Shown: positions 36,096-48,466, counted from the first letter of the stretch. The stretch is 60,000 nt of DNA from Cristatella mucedo (GCA_009760855.2 WPIO01000008.1:11754001-11814000); one strand, 5' to 3'. The notes: generated by a model from the sequence alone, not told the origin. Program-made: numbers and translations.

Positions 36096-36679
36096 GCTAG
36101 CGCCACCTGGTGTTTCCTGGATTAAAGCCGGAGCGCCGGCTCAGCGCTCAGCCCTGCAGAGCAAACCGGATGCTGTCTCGTTTCGCGCATCCTCTGACTT
36201 CCGCCGCTGGGTGGCGATCAGCTGGGCGGCGACCTCTGGAGCAGTGCAGCGCTGCGCGTGCGCGCGGACATTGGCACCCTGTGCGGTCGCTGCTTGCCCG
36301 GCTTTGCGGCTGCTTTTCGGAGCGGCGTCGATGGAGTGGGTGGGGGAGTGGCTGCGGGGGTCTATCTAGTCCCGAACGCCGCCGCCGCTTCAGGGGCGAA
36401 GTGGGCAATGGACCTGGCAGAATAGCTGCACCGGTCATCGCAGTAGCTGCTACTTCATCCAGCTTTGCCAATGAGCGCTGCCCTTTGTCGTCGCGTTTCC
36501 AGCTCTCGCGCGCGCGGCAGCAGCCGATACGAAGGGCTGAGAGCGAGCCGGACGAGGCAGGCGAATGCGTGCGAAGGCAACGGCCAGTCGAAGTGCCGCG
36601 GCTGCGCTGCCGCTGGCGCGCGGGCGCGGAGAAGCTGTCGGCCACTAGCCGCGGCGGCGAAGCGACTGCCCGGGTGCAG

Positions 36680-36768
36680 ACTGGAGAGAGAGAGAGAGAG
36701 CGAGAGAGAGAGAGCGCGCGAGGGGGGGGAGAGAGGAGGAAGAGCCGGAGAGAGAGAGAGAGAGAGGT
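36680..36768 (+). repeat. (GA)n-rich tract
   Basis: GA runs broken by GCGCGCGAGG and a G-run; inside GC-rich block 3. Confidence 0.93.
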
Positions 36769-36967
36769 GGCACTTTTTGGCGACTCGTTCAACACACACG
36801 CCTGACGCGAACTGCTTGCGCTCGCCACGCCGGGTCTCTTGTTGCGATCGCTACGACCGCCACGTTGCGTCCGCTCCGAAGGGCTGGCGCAGCGTCGTGA
36901 GTCGTAAGCCGGCAGCCCGGCGTCTACCGAACTCGCGACCACCGGCCGAGCTTTGTTAAAAGTTAAA

Positions 36968-37128
36968 GGTGAGCTGACTCGCCGGCCCCTGTTACACAGG
37001 GGCAGCAGAGCCTTAACGGCCATTCCCGCAGCTAGTGGTGAGCAATAAGGGATCGCTCGCTACAGGACTCGAACCCACGTCCTCGGTTTCGCAGAGCGAG
37101 CACCTTACCTCCGGGGTAAGACAGAGTG
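36968..37128 (-). mobile_element. tRNA-derived SINE, diverged copy
   Basis: Minus-strand copy: body complement 'gcagcagagccttaacggcc', box B complement (ggactcgaacccacg at 37065-37080), A-box side 'gcgagcaccttacctccggg'. The head is a Ser/Leu-like version that differs from the main family. Confidence 0.8.
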
Positions 37129-37576
37129 CCTCACTAACTCGCTAAGCTTCCTCTACTGCGCCGCGCTACTGTTGACAAGCCGGCGAGACAGACGGGCGCA
37201 GACGCGAAATTCCCGATGGAATTACACGCACCGAGCCGCCGAGACGTGTCGGGGCCTGGCACGACTATTTGGGCACAGCGCGCGGAGCATCGGCATTTCA
37301 ATGTTAAGTGTCAGCGAGGCGTACAAATTAAACGGCGACAGGAACGGCCGGCGCCTAATTGGCGGAGCATCGCGAGCAGAGAGCGGAGCGCCGCCATCCG
37401 TGCGCAAGCGGTTTCGCAGCCGGCGAGAGAGGTGCAGCGACCGGGAGAGGGCAGCGGGAGCGAGGCCGACCGCCTCATCCGGGCTTCTCGAGCCCGCTCA
37501 AGTGGGCGCGACCGCGCGGTGGCGCTGTCCAGCTCGCCGGTCTCGTGCTCGGTAGTCGTGCGGCGGCGGCTGGCCA

Positions 37577-37687
<111 letters not shown>

Positions 37688-37876
37688 CTCTTCCCGGTTT
37701 CCCGCTCCGCTTCATCTGATCGCACGTAGACGACGCCTAGGATCGATCCGGATTAGTTTTTTGGAGTTTTTTCTTGGGTATTAGTGTAGGGTGCGATGCG
37801 ACGATGCGACGTACGGGCTCCGATTGGGCACGAGATTCACGCCGGAGCGCCAGCGTTTCTCACCGATTACCATCAG

Positions 37877-37902
37877 TCTGTCTGTGTGTCTGTCTGTACG
37901 TA

Positions 37903-37942
<40 letters not shown>
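37877..37942 (+). repeat. (TCTG)n microsatellite
   Basis: Tetranucleotide TCTG/TGTC run with a short interruption at about 37895-37903. Confidence 0.95.
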
Positions 37943-37943
<1 letters not shown>

Positions 37944-38271
37944 CTCTCATCGATAGCAAATGCCGTCAAACGGCAGAGTTACCTGAAACTTCGGGGCTGA
38001 CACGCCGAGCTTTTCGATTAGTCAGCATTGGGCCCCATTAAATGCCGAATGGGTCGAGGAGGCGTTCTGAGGATTGGGCGGCGACGCTGAACACTGTCGG
38101 CCAACCGCAAGCGATAGCTCGCTGTTGTCCGCATGTCGTCGGGCGAGTATGTCGTCACCGATGCCTTCATCCGTCTGTCTTTTTTTTCTCCTCCCGCCGA
38201 TAATAAATGCACACGTCCCGCACCATTAACGAACCAGCGGGAGACGTCGATGACGTTAAAGCCGTCATTGG

Positions 38272-38405
38272 CAGGGGTGACGAGTCTCGCCCCTGGGTCA
38301 CAGCCAATGGGGTGCTCTCACTTCGCGACCCAGGTCGTGGGTTCGAGTTTCGTATCAGAAAGTTCTTTATTGTCGGCTGCAAGTAGGTTGAGAGCCACAA
38401 AGACC
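38272..38405 (+). mobile_element. tRNA-derived SINE, short-hairpin subtype
   Basis: Head with 'gcgacccaggtcgtgggttc' (box B GGTTCGAGTTT at about 38341); body 'ctttattgtcggctgcaag'. The usual 3' end is missing or eroded. Confidence 0.75.
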
Positions 38406-38705
38406 AGGTAGCAGTCGGTACCCGGAGTATAGAAAGGTCTGCAATGGAACAACGCTGCCGACCGACGGTGAAATGAGGGATGGTCGCCTTCTGCGCATCG
38501 TGCGTCACGTAGCAAAGAGCGCGGCGGGAAATAAAAGCGGGTCAGCGGTTCCGCTTGCCGCCTCTGCTTTTTTTCTCTCTTCCGTTGAAGCGAAGCGGTA
38601 TGCCGGCGTTGATCGTACTCGGTGGCTTCCTAAAGGGCTCGCGACGGAGCAGCGAACTCGCCGGAAGCGGACTCAACTGGCGAGGAGGACGACGCGCCGT
38701 CGCGT

Positions 38706-38741
38706 CTCTGTGTGTGTGCGTGTGCGTGTGTGTGTGTGTGC
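38706..38741 (+). repeat. (TG)n short microsatellite
   Basis: TGTG run with GC interruptions. Confidence 0.9.
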
Positions 38742-39225
38742 TGTATCGTGCTGCGCATCCCTTCGTGAGTGCTGAGAGCCAAGCGCGTACAACCGACAGT
38801 CTCGCCAACGGCAGTTCGTTGGCTGATGATCGGGTTCAGGCAATGGCGTCGAACGACGCGTCTGCGCTCGGTGAACTCGATGCGAGGCACTTTAATGCTA
38901 ATTGATCCAAAGGAAGTCAGCAGTCGTGAAGCGCGTCTTACATTCTGCACTCTGGGTGCGCGCGGAAAGACGGCCCGCTCTACATTAATGCAGGCGGTGG
39001 GTCTATGGTTCTTCAACCGTGGGGGAGACAACAATGGGGGAGTCAACCTCGGGGTGGGGGGAAGGCAATGTACGAAATGAGGTGGGGCCCGCCGGCACCG
39101 ACATTATTGGAGCGAATGTACGTCCGGTAGCTCGAACGGGCGAGAGGCTGCTTCGCCCGCCTTTACACGATTGGCTGCCGCTGGCCATGTCAAGGTCAAA
39201 TGATATTGAGCTGCAAATTCCAAGG

Positions 39226-39345
39226 GCAGCCGATTCAACAGCAGCCTCGTTTGCATAGCGGCAGGAGAGCCTCAGCAGCCTTCGCCGCCGCGCTCGTAGC
39301 GAGCGAGCACCGCAGGACTCGAAATTCGCGGCGGCCGCGGGTCGC
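39226..39345 (-). mobile_element. tRNA-derived SINE, eroded
   Basis: Begins with 'gattcaacagcagcctcgtt' and 'tagcggcaggagagcctcag' (body complement); box B complement 'ggactcgaaattcgc' at 39314-39328. The A-box side has been replaced by a local duplication of 'gcgagcgagcaccgc' (39300 and 39352). Confidence 0.65.
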
Positions 39346-40832
39346 GGCGTGCGAGCGAGCACCGCGGCATCGAGAGCCAAGGCCCAGCTACGATCCCTCC
39401 TTGGCTTAGTCGTGGCACTGCCCCTAGACAAAGCATCTCTGCGCTGCTGCGCACCTTGCCGGCGGCGCGGCCCGCCGCGGTTGTACCGGGAACGGGCCGC
39501 GCCGCCACGGCCGGAGCGATTGGCGGGCGTCGCGGGCGCCGTCAATCTGCGACGGTCGGACGCGGTCGGCCGTTTTCGCGCGAAACCTTCGGCCGCTTAA
39601 TTGACACGGGCTTCACTCCCTCTCGCGTCGAACCGAGCGAAAGAACTATTAATTTCTCAGCCGCCCGAGCCACCCGTCGTTTCATGGGCGGCCGCAAGAA
39701 TTAATCTGGCCACTTCGCAGGCCTTGCGCGTTTCTGGAGGTGGCAGCGGCGGCCGCGTTTCGGGGAGGGGGAGGGAGCGAGCGAACGAACGCATCGATCA
39801 GCCGTCCGCGCGACAGGCGTCAGCCGCCGACCGAGACGCCGCTGAGGCGATTCGGTCGGCGGCGGCGCGTGCACCGAGATCGCGAGGCGGGCTTTCTGTC
39901 TGCGCCTCGACCTGTCGCGTCGCCGCGCGAACCGAGATCGGAAACGAAGCGGGCGGAGGCGGCGGACCGCTATCTTTGCGAGACTGCAAATGCGCTGTTT
40001 AAACATTATAAGAGGCTTTCCCCTATCTTTCGGCAGCTTAATCCCTGCCAGTGGCACGATCGGCTGTCGGCAGCCCGCCCAGCTACGCCATCCCAGCCTC
40101 GGTGCGTCCGCCGCCGCCGCTGCCGCCGAATGGCCGCCGCCGAGTTTGCTCTCACGCCCTATCGGCGCCGCCTCGACTCTCGGGGCGCGAACTGCGCAGC
40201 GGCCAGGCTCCGCGGCCCAGCGATGAGAGCTGCGCCGCGGCAGAAGTCCGCTACGCTTCGCTGCTTCGAGCGTCCCGCTCCGATGGAGAGAAGAGGCGCC
40301 ATCTCGCTCGGCTTGATAGAGCGGCATCTGAGACACGACTGCAGGTCAAGCGAGACGTCGACGCCGATCTCGACGGCAAGCGAGTCGAGATGGAGCGGCG
40401 CGGCACGAGGAGTCGGCCGCGATTTGCGCGACGCTCCACGCGAGCGAGACCGAGGCTCGCTTCGCTTGGAGCACGGCGCTCGACGAGAACCGGCGCGTCG
40501 TCGGTGGCAGCGGAAGCGACAGGCCGCGGTCAGCTCGCTGCTGCGTCTCGCGAAGCTTTCTAAGACGGCGTTCGTACAGCGTACGCTAAGCAGCGGCTAA
40601 ATGAGCCAGGCGCTGGCCTGGAAGGAAAGGAGTGGAGAGAGAAAACTCTATGCTGAGCCCTGCTATAACGATTTCGTTACAGCTGACCGCACCCATCCAG
40701 CCGAGCTTCCTTCGACTCCACTTCCTGCGCTGCGCTCGCAAGCGCGAGCGCGCGCAGCCCAGACGGAGCCGCTGAGAACCGCTCCGACCGTTTAGTCTTC
40801 GCTTCGCGCTCGCTCCCGCCTCTGCGGCTCTT

Positions 40833-40993
40833 AGGTCAGCGGCGAAGGTGCTCTCACTTCTCCACCGCGGTCGTGGGTTCGAGTCGTGCCGTGGGGAAAT
40901 CTTTTGTCGTCGCCCGCTACCGAGCGGTCAACGACAGCGGCTAAGACTCTGCTGCCGCTTTATAAATGAGGCCGAGGCTTAATCGGCCAACTT
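40833..40993 (+). mobile_element. tRNA-derived SINE
   Basis: Box B GGTTCGAGTCG at 40876-40886 preceded by 'cgcggtcgtg'; body 'ttttgtcgtcgcccgctacc'; 3' end 'tttataaatgaggccgagg'. More GC-rich than other copies, matching its surroundings. Confidence 0.8.
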
Positions 40994-41714
40994 TTCACCG
41001 CCCCCCCCCGTCTGCTCTTCGCGCTCCTCTTCGCCTTCGCGCGACTCCTCGCGCGGCTCCTCGACCGTTTCGTTCGTCTCTACGTAGCGTGCTCTCCTGG
41101 CTCCGTACTCCGCCGGAACGGACCGGAATGCTCCGCGATTCGCTCGTCCGGAGCCGCGGACAGGCTAGCCGCCGCCGCCGCCGCCGGGCAAGCAAATGGC
41201 GGCGCCGCGATCTCGCGCAGCTGTCGCGAGGCGTGCGGGCAGCGGAGCGGGGCACCGGCAGGCGCGCGACCGTCGCCGACGAACGGCGCGCGCGACGAGG
41301 GGGCCATTGCGTGCGGCTCGGACTGGGAGTGTGGCAACGGGCGACGGACGGCGACGAACCGACGACGCCTAGTCTGGCTCGTTCGCTACACAGCGGCGGA
41401 GAGGCGTCGCGACGGAGACAGAGAATGGAAACGGAGACGGAGAATGCCAAATCCGCACCGTTGCGACGCACGGCCACCCTCTCCCACTGACCACAATATG
41501 TCTCATAAGATGATAAGCTTGTCCGACGAAGCAATGACAGGCAACGGCTAGACCGCAGAGAGTCTGTTGGCCTTGGCATTTGACGATGCACTGGGGCCGA
41601 GATCTCTCGGCGTCTCCGCAGTTTCAGCAGGGCATCCACCGCTTCCGTGTAATCGCAGATCCTAGCTGCCGAGGAAATCCCGGCGAGCCTGGAAAAGCTC
41701 GTGCGAGCAGCAGA

Positions 41715-42362
41715 CCCGAGCGACTCTCCCGGCCGTCTCTCTGCCGCCTCCCGACCGCCTTCCTGCCGCTTTTCCTGCCGCCTCTCTGCCGCCTTCCCTC
41801 ACTGCCACCTCTCTGCCGCCTCCCCTCCCTGCCGCCTTCCTGCCGCTTTTCCTGCCGCCTCTCTGCCGCCTTTCCTCACTGCCGCCTCCCTGCCGCCTCT
41901 CTGCCGCCTCCCGGCCGCCTTCCTGCCACTTTTCCTGCCGCCTCTCTGCCGTCTCCCTACCGCTCTCCCGGCCGCCTTCCTGCCGCTTTTCTTGCCGCCT
42001 CTCTGCCGCCTTCCCTCACTGCCGCATCCCTGCCGCCTCCCCTCACTGCCGCCTCCCTGCCGCCTCCCTGCCGCCTCCCTGCCGCCTCCCTGCCGCCTCC
42101 CGGCCGCCTTCCTGCCGCTTTTCCTGCCGCCTCTCTGCCGCCTTCCCTCACTTCCACCTCTCTGCCGCCTCCCCTCCCTGCCGCCTTCCTGCCGCTTTTC
42201 CTGCCGCCTCTCTGCCGCCTTCCCTCACTTCCACCTCTCTGCCGCCTCCCCTCCCTGCCGCCTTCCTGCCGCTTTTCCTGCCGCCTCTCTGCCGCCTTCC
42301 CTCACTGCCGCCTCCCTGTCGCCTCCCGGCCGCCTTCCTGCTGCTTTCACTGCCGCCTCATT
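41715..42362 (+). repeat. 11-bp / 77-bp hierarchical minisatellite
   Basis: Built on an 11-bp unit CTGCCGCCTCC with variants. A higher-order unit of 77 bp (seven 11-mers) is clear where 'cttccacctctctgccgcct' begins at 42151 and again at 42228. Neither 11 nor 77 is a multiple of three, so the array cycles through all frames. The overlapping 380-, 275- and 66-codon open frames are artefacts. Confidence 0.95.
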
Positions 42363-43790
42363 TCGAGTCCGCGATGCGAGCCATCGCCAGCTCTCGCTTC
42401 ACCGCCGCCTTTGCGGCGAGCGGCTGCCTTCTGCGGAGGTCGCAGCTCCTGCCGCGGCCGCTGCGCCACCGGACGTTGGATGGTCGGCGGTCACTCGTGG
42501 GCAGTCAAATTTTCAAAGCCAGCAGTGACTAGACGGCCACGCGTCGCGGCAATCGCGGTAGCGAACGACGCAGATGCCGGCAAGCGTGACAACGAGAGGC
42601 TTCGAGCGAGAGCAGAGCACTCGGACGAACGCTGCGCGGCGGTGGTTCGCAGACGAGAGTGGCACCTGCGGAGAGCTTCCGGCTTTGCCCAGAGCGCCGA
42701 GCAGGCGCCAAGAATAATTTAAAGAAAATTGGGATGAAACCTAGAATGGAGCAGAGCGCGAGAGAGCGAGGATCGAGCTGCGCTCGCTCGACCGCAGCCA
42801 GCGATCGCTTTGGCGGCAGACCGAGCCGCGAGAGTCTCGCGGCTCGGTCTGGCGAACGGCCACCGAGGCGGGCGCTTGGCTGCAATACATTTTCAGCTTC
42901 CGGCGCGTTTCGACGAATGGCTGCCGCTTGCTCAAGATAAAGAGCGCCGCCTCAAGATGGAGCACGCGCGCGCGCGCGAGCGCTGGGGTCGGTGATCTCG
43001 CGGCCAGCTCGGTCGCTTCTTCTCTAGGTGCCTCGGACGTTGCCTCACTCTCTTTCCCGCCACTGGCGGTCGGTCGGATTCTTCGGCGGCGCGCGCGTGG
43101 GAAATAAATCATCGGCGGTCGCGGACTCGGCCAGAAATCTACGAGCGGCGAGCGGTCAGGCCGGGCTCTTCGGGGAACCCGCGGCGCCGCCCGGTCACCA
43201 GTCAGCTACGCGCCGACGGAGCGGCGCCTTCGCGGTTGCGAGTCTGCGGGCGCCGTTCGGCAGGGCTCGGCATCTTTTGAACGCCCTCGGGACGGATGGC
43301 TCGAGGCGACGAAACAATCCAGCGGTGGGGTAGTGGTGCGCTCCGCAGAGCGGCCCGCCGCCGCCGCCACCGCTGCCGCAGCGGGCACCGGCCGCTGCCG
43401 CCGAGCAAAGGTCGACGCCGCCGCAGCTGGAGTGCAGTGGTCGGACTCAGCCAAGCGTAAGCGCTTTCGGGCTTCTGCACCGCGGCGAGCTGAGACTCGC
43501 ACCGCCGATTCGCCGCGGCTCCGACGTCGACCGCTCCGACGAGCGTGTGCGGCAGCGCCTCCTCCGTGCGCTCTTACTGCGCGGCCAGAGGGCGGCGAGA
43601 GCTCGAAGCTCGACCACGTCGAGCGCCGCGAAGACGACGGCGGCGGCGGCGGCGATTGTAGTCGCCTGCTCGTCGGACGACTGCTTCCGTGTGGCGCTTC
43701 TATTTACTGCCGGGATTTCAGAAAATAAGCCCGGCCGCAGGTCAATCGAAATGGGAACGCATCACGAAATCGCGTTGAGAGATAGTGCCA

Positions 43791-44400
43791 TTTAGGGATT
43801 CTGCGGCGCGCAGCTTAAAGTCGAGAGTTATCTGCTTCTGCAGCACGATCCCGCACGGAGTCTTGGGTGCAGTCGGTTGGTGATTCCATCTCGGCAAGCA
43901 CTATGCAAGCTAATATTACTGAAAAACCGCGCCAGCTTTTCACAATGTATGAGTATCTGATATAAATACAACAGAAATTCTGAATATCTCAGTGTCAATA
44001 GTCCAAGACTTGTAGCTGCACAAGGAAATGAGACCTGGCATATGGGGTAATTCCGTCGGAATTTTCAACTTGCTGTTGATGTGCCTGTATATTCTAACCC
44101 AAGCTTACTGCGTCGATCTAACTTGTTATAAGGCAAACAGGTGCGGTTGATGAGTGTCAATCGCTTCTCAGGTGGATATGTAACGTCCTGAAAAAGGCGG
44201 GAGTATTTCCTATGGCAAATGGCAAATGCACGATGCAGAAAGCTCGGTGTAATACTGCCCATGCAGTTAGGCTGCGGTCCGACGCTACCGCAGTGCACAA
44301 AGAGATGGGCGCATGCAGCCATTTCGTAATCACAAACTTGTACTCACGCCTAGCACACGCATGCATGCGAGAGCACGCAGAGAAAGAGGAGAAAATGAAC
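43791..44400. other. No recognisable feature
   Basis: AT-richer spacer. Minus-strand open frames at 44322-44065 and 44366-44157 overlap and show no domain. Confidence 0.4.
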
Positions 44401-44527
44401 GAGTGAAAGTGAGAGAGACGGGGAGAGAAAGAGAGATGGGGAGAGATTCATAAAGAGAGAAGACAGCGAGAGAGAGAGAGACATTGATCATTACTAGCAT
44501 AAATCCTTACCTTAATTTTCATGTTAT

Positions 44528-44571
<44 letters not shown>

Positions 44572-44585
44572 GTGAGTGAGTGAGT

Positions 44586-44651
<66 letters not shown>

Positions 44652-44789
44652 GTGAGTGAGAGAGAGAGAGACTGTGAGCATTACTAGCATAAATCCTTAC
44701 CTTAATTTTCATGTTATGAGTGAGTGAGATAGAGAGAGAGTGAGTGAGTGAGTGAGTGAGTGAGTGAGTGAGAGTGAGAGAGAGTGGGT

Positions 44790-44847
<58 letters not shown>

Positions 44848-44933
44848 GTGAGAGGGACAGAGAGTGAGTGAGTGAGTGAGAGAGAGAGTGAGAGAGAGAG
44901 AGTGGGTGAGTGAGAGAGAGAGAGAGAGTGGGT

Positions 44934-45001
<68 letters not shown>

Positions 45002-45110
45002 GAGTGAGTGAGAGAGAAAGTGGGTGAGTAAGAGAGAGAGAGTGAGTGAGTGAGTGAGAGGGAGAGAGAGTGAGAGAGAGAGAGTGAGTGAGTGAGAGGG
45101 AGAGAGAGCG
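44401..45110 (+). repeat. Long GA/GAGT compound tract with embedded repeated island
   Basis: About 700 bp of GAGA and GAGT units. Two copies of a unique-looking segment, identical over about 45 bp, sit inside it at 44489-44534 and 44679-44724 (190 bp apart). The 225- and 137-codon minus-strand frames made of Ser, Leu, Thr and His are repeat artefacts. Confidence 0.96.
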
Positions 45111-45820
45111 GCGCTGGCGCATCGTGTAGCGCGTACGTCAGTTCAGCAACTGCACCCTTCTCTGACAGATTGCAGAATAACCGAAGGTTCAATGATGACA
45201 AAAAGACTAGTCGCCAAAGAAGACTCGGATATACGGCGCCTGCGGCGAAATGCTGCTGCCAGCGACGCGTTCAGTCGCGGCGGCGGCGGCGGCAGCACAG
45301 ACAGAAGGAAAACCCTGCGGGACAGCAAGGCTCCGTGCACTGTCTCTCTGCTCTCTGCTGCACTCTGGCTTAGCTGTAAGACATCTGATGCCCTCTCGGA
45401 AGAAACTGATGTTGCACGGCACCGTGTGCAGGAAGCATATTCTGTCAATGCACTTGCGTAAGAAAGATGCCGCTCCATGACACCTAATGCAGCATCGGCT
45501 TCTCGAAGCGACTGGAAGCTTCTGGAAGTGACTTGGAGCTTTTCGATGCCTTAGCCGTGTATTGCTACCGAAAAGTTTCCAGCGCTGCTAGAAGCTTATT
45601 CATTCGACACTTCTGGTTATTCATTTGTCCAAAAACGATTGCACGGATTTCGCCTTTTCCTACGAAGCCATTACCCCCTCCCCCGATGAGACGTGCGTTA
45701 CGGTAACAAACCCAAGAGCTAGGATAGGTTCGGACAAACCAGCTGACCGCCATCAATCTATCGCCCGAAAGAAACGGCTGACCGACTTTGCGGCGTCCTC
45801 TACAAAGAGGCTCGTTTACA
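45111..45820. other. No recognisable gene; possible heat-shock element
   Basis: Short overlapping frames without domains at 45092-45480. A cluster of GAA/TTC pentamers at 45500-45527 is annotated separately. Confidence 0.4.
45500..45527. promoter_or_regulatory. Candidate heat-shock element
   Basis: TTCtcGAA at 45500-45507, then seven bases later GAAgcTTCtgGAA at 45515-45527. Three contiguous alternating nGAAn/nTTCn pentamers are the classical binding arrangement of trimeric heat-shock factor. No promoter or gene start was identified next to it, so it may be coincidental. Confidence 0.3.
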
Positions 45821-45821
45821 T

Positions 45822-46010
45822 ATGGGAGCCTTCAGTTATAGGTCTGACGCGAGACCATGCTTTGTCGGCCACGGGCAGCAGTCGGCAAACGTCGCTGCGT
45901 CTTCAATTAAGATCATTAATGACCCTGCTGAACGTGGAGTAACTTTACAAAGGAGTCTGGTGCATCTGTTTCTCAAAACCCCAACAGTAGAAGCAAGATC
46001 TTCTGCATAA
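45822..46010 (+). pseudogene. Fragment resembling an 'NDxAERGV' mobile-element-associated protein
   Basis: Codons 31-40 of this frame read IINDPAERGV (45912-45941), preceded by SANVAASSIK. From memory, an '(V/I)(V/I)ND.AERGV' motif recurs near the C-terminus of a large group of uncharacterised animal proteins found in many dispersed copies. In that group the sequence usually continues with a Leu/Ile-rich helix and an acidic segment; here it diverges after the motif (TLQRSLVHLF) and stops at 46008-46010. Without a database search this remains a pattern match. There is no start that clearly belongs to a gene, and no neighbouring exon was found. Confidence 0.3.
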
Positions 46011-46554
46011 GGTAGCGCTCCACTGGAAAGATACATCATCTCCCTCTAGAAGAGCGACCATTTTAAAGCCGCTGATGGCGCAAAACTTCGACCTCGATGC
46101 GGGAAGAGTACTCCAAAATCTAAGATTGAAAATATTTTGCAAGTTAAAAACTCTTTTGGTTATTAAATGGAGCACACAAGATGGATTTTTTCTTTTTATA
46201 TTTCAAAATTTCGTCGGGTAGAAGCGCACTAGAGCATAGACCAAGTGCCACGTGATCTCCGCAGGGTCATGCCGGGACGGTCGAGAGCGGATCGCCATCA
46301 GCACCCGCCTAGATGCGGCGCGTCGTATGAAGCCTACAGACCTCTAAACAGTAACGAAAAACTTTCGAGATTAAAAGAAACTGTCTAAATAGATTACAGT
46401 GTACATGTAATCCAAATTGCTAAAAGTACGAAAGCTTGCGAGCGAGAAACAGCTTCAGTTCGCGTCAGCTTACAGCTATCGTAGGCCGCCACCGTTGGGG
46501 CGCGCCCACCCGTCGCAGTCAGCAAGCATACGATCCAAACGGATTTCATTTTAA
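46011..46554. other. No recognisable feature
   Basis: Ordinary to AT-rich sequence. Confidence 0.4.
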
Positions 46555-46652
46555 CAAGGCGCAACATGTAAAGCGCCTAGAAAGAGATTGAGTTCTCTGA
46601 GGGCGCTTTCTCAAGTGCATTATTATTATTATTATTACTGTTATTATTATTA
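46555..46652 (+). mobile_element. LINE family A solo 3' end
   Basis: Perfect terminal hairpin (AAAGCGCC at 46570-46577, GGCGCTTT at 46602-46609), loop 'tagaaagagattgagttctc', then a TTA/ATT tail to about 46652. No ORF2 sequence precedes it, so this is an extreme 5' truncation. Confidence 0.85.
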
Positions 46653-47520
46653 AGGCGGAGGACGGTGCGTTCTTTCTGTCCGTTCGACGGCGGCTGATTC
46701 GCGAGCAATTGCCCTATTGCCTTGCATCATTCCGCTGCCGTCGTTATCCGCACACCCGTATAGCCGCTCACTAGCTCTCTCGGTCTCGCTCTTTACACTT
46801 CCGGGCCTGCCGCCTGCCTTGCGGCGTTCTAGAAGGAGTAGCGCAAAGGGTGGACGGGTGTGACGTGGACGGGTGTGACGTAGCCTACGGTGTAAGACGA
46901 ATTCCTTTTCGCAGCTCCCCATACACAGACAGAATCATCGGTCGCGCGCACGCGCGGTCAGACATCGCGAAAAGTGCCTCTCGCTGATGTCATGTCCGTC
47001 CGCTTTGCTTTTCGAGCCCGCATTTTCGGCAGGCGTCTCATCCGCTAACGGCGAAGGATCCGCACGCCGCCGTAGCTGGGCCGCTCCTCGTCCTCGTGGC
47101 CTGCGATCTCGATTGGAAAATGCACGACTTACTGTACCAGCAGCGAATAATGCAAGTTTTGTCGCGACTCGCTCGCTTTTTCTGATTTTCTCGCCGCATT
47201 CTCATAGCCTAGGCCGTGTTTTCTGTCTGTCTGTCTGCGTGGGGCTGGCGGGCGGGGCGAGAACTCCCCGCCCACCCCTGCAATTTGCCACTCAGTAATT
47301 CATTCGACCCCTCCCCGCTTTCGTCTTGCAGAAGGACGCCGCGAGGGGGGGGGGCGAGGGCGGCGGCTGCGTCGACGCTCGAGCGCGTACTCTCACGCTC
47401 TACTGCGCAGGGCTGACTCTCCAATGAGCCAGTGAGTTGAATGTCCACCGGCCGAGGAAGCGTCGGCGGCTTCTCGAGCTGGCGCCGTACCTGGCATGTA
47501 ATGAAGCTCTTTGCAATCGC

Positions 47521-47616
47521 ATAATAATAATAATGCTAATAATAATAATAATAATGCACTTGATAGAGCGCCCTAAGAGAGCTCAATCTCTTTCTAGGCG
47601 CTTTAAATTTGCTCCT
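47521..47616 (-). mobile_element. LINE family A solo 3' end
   Basis: Reverse-complement tail: AAT-repeat at 47521-47555, then 'gagcgccctaagagagctc' and 'tctttctaggcgctttaaa', the terminal hairpin. It lies inside GC-rich block 4 without ORF2. Confidence 0.85.
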
Positions 47617-48466
47617 CCGTCAAGCCGATAGTTAAAATGGCGAAAACAGTTAAAGTCGGCAGATTCGTGGCGATTACCCACCGGTAGGCGGCGGCGATTA
47701 GAGTGGAGACGGAAAAGGCTTTCGCAGTTTAAATTGCTTTCACCAAAACACGCTTGCTGCAGCTGCGCCGGTCGACTGCGGATGCAGCAACGACGTCGAA
47801 ACCACGTCGAGTTGGTATTTCGGCGGCCACTAGCTAGAAAGTCGTGGCCGCGGGTGGGCTGCGATCCATATAGCTTTGGGGCGCGCTTGCGCACTGCCGA
47901 GTTTTCCATCCGCCCTCCATCCGTCCATCTATAGGGTTCATAGTGCAGTGAATCAGGCGAAGCAAACCAAGTCGTGCGTGGCTACCACGTCTCTCGAGAA
48001 AACGTTTTTCTTTAATTTTCGCCTCTGAGCGAACGCTGCTCGGTGCGGGGACCTTGACCTCTGTACGCCCCCAGACGCCTCAAGACGCCCCCAGAGCCGC
48101 GCGGCTGACCGGGGCGCGGGAGCTCGCTCCGCTCGAGCGCACTGACGACGGATCCGCTGCAAGCGAGGTCTTCGACGGCGACAGACGCGGACGCGCTGCG
48201 AAGTGGCTGGAGTGCTCGCGCGACGCGCGCTGCCTCTATCGCCGCCGCCGTCGTTCCGTCCAGGAGGCCGAACCCTGCGGCGGGAGAAGACGACGCCCGT
48301 TGTCGTGCAGTGCAAGCCTTTCGCCGCCGCCGCCGCCGCGGCCTTCGCTTGGCGGCACCCGAGTGCTCGCGGCGCGGCCGCTGTCCGCGCCGCAAACCAC
48401 GTGGAGCCGAACGCCGCCGCCCCGAGCCGCCACTGCAGCGGACGGGCGGCGTTCGGCGTAGTTTTC

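Noticed and set aside
41580-42722. 380-codon open frame (+)
   Set aside because: More than half is the 11/77-bp minisatellite, which cannot keep a constant frame; Leu-Pro-Pro/Cys-Arg pattern is a repeat product.
44524-45201. 225-codon Ser/Leu/Thr/His-rich frame
   Set aside because: Translation of GA/GAGT simple repeat.
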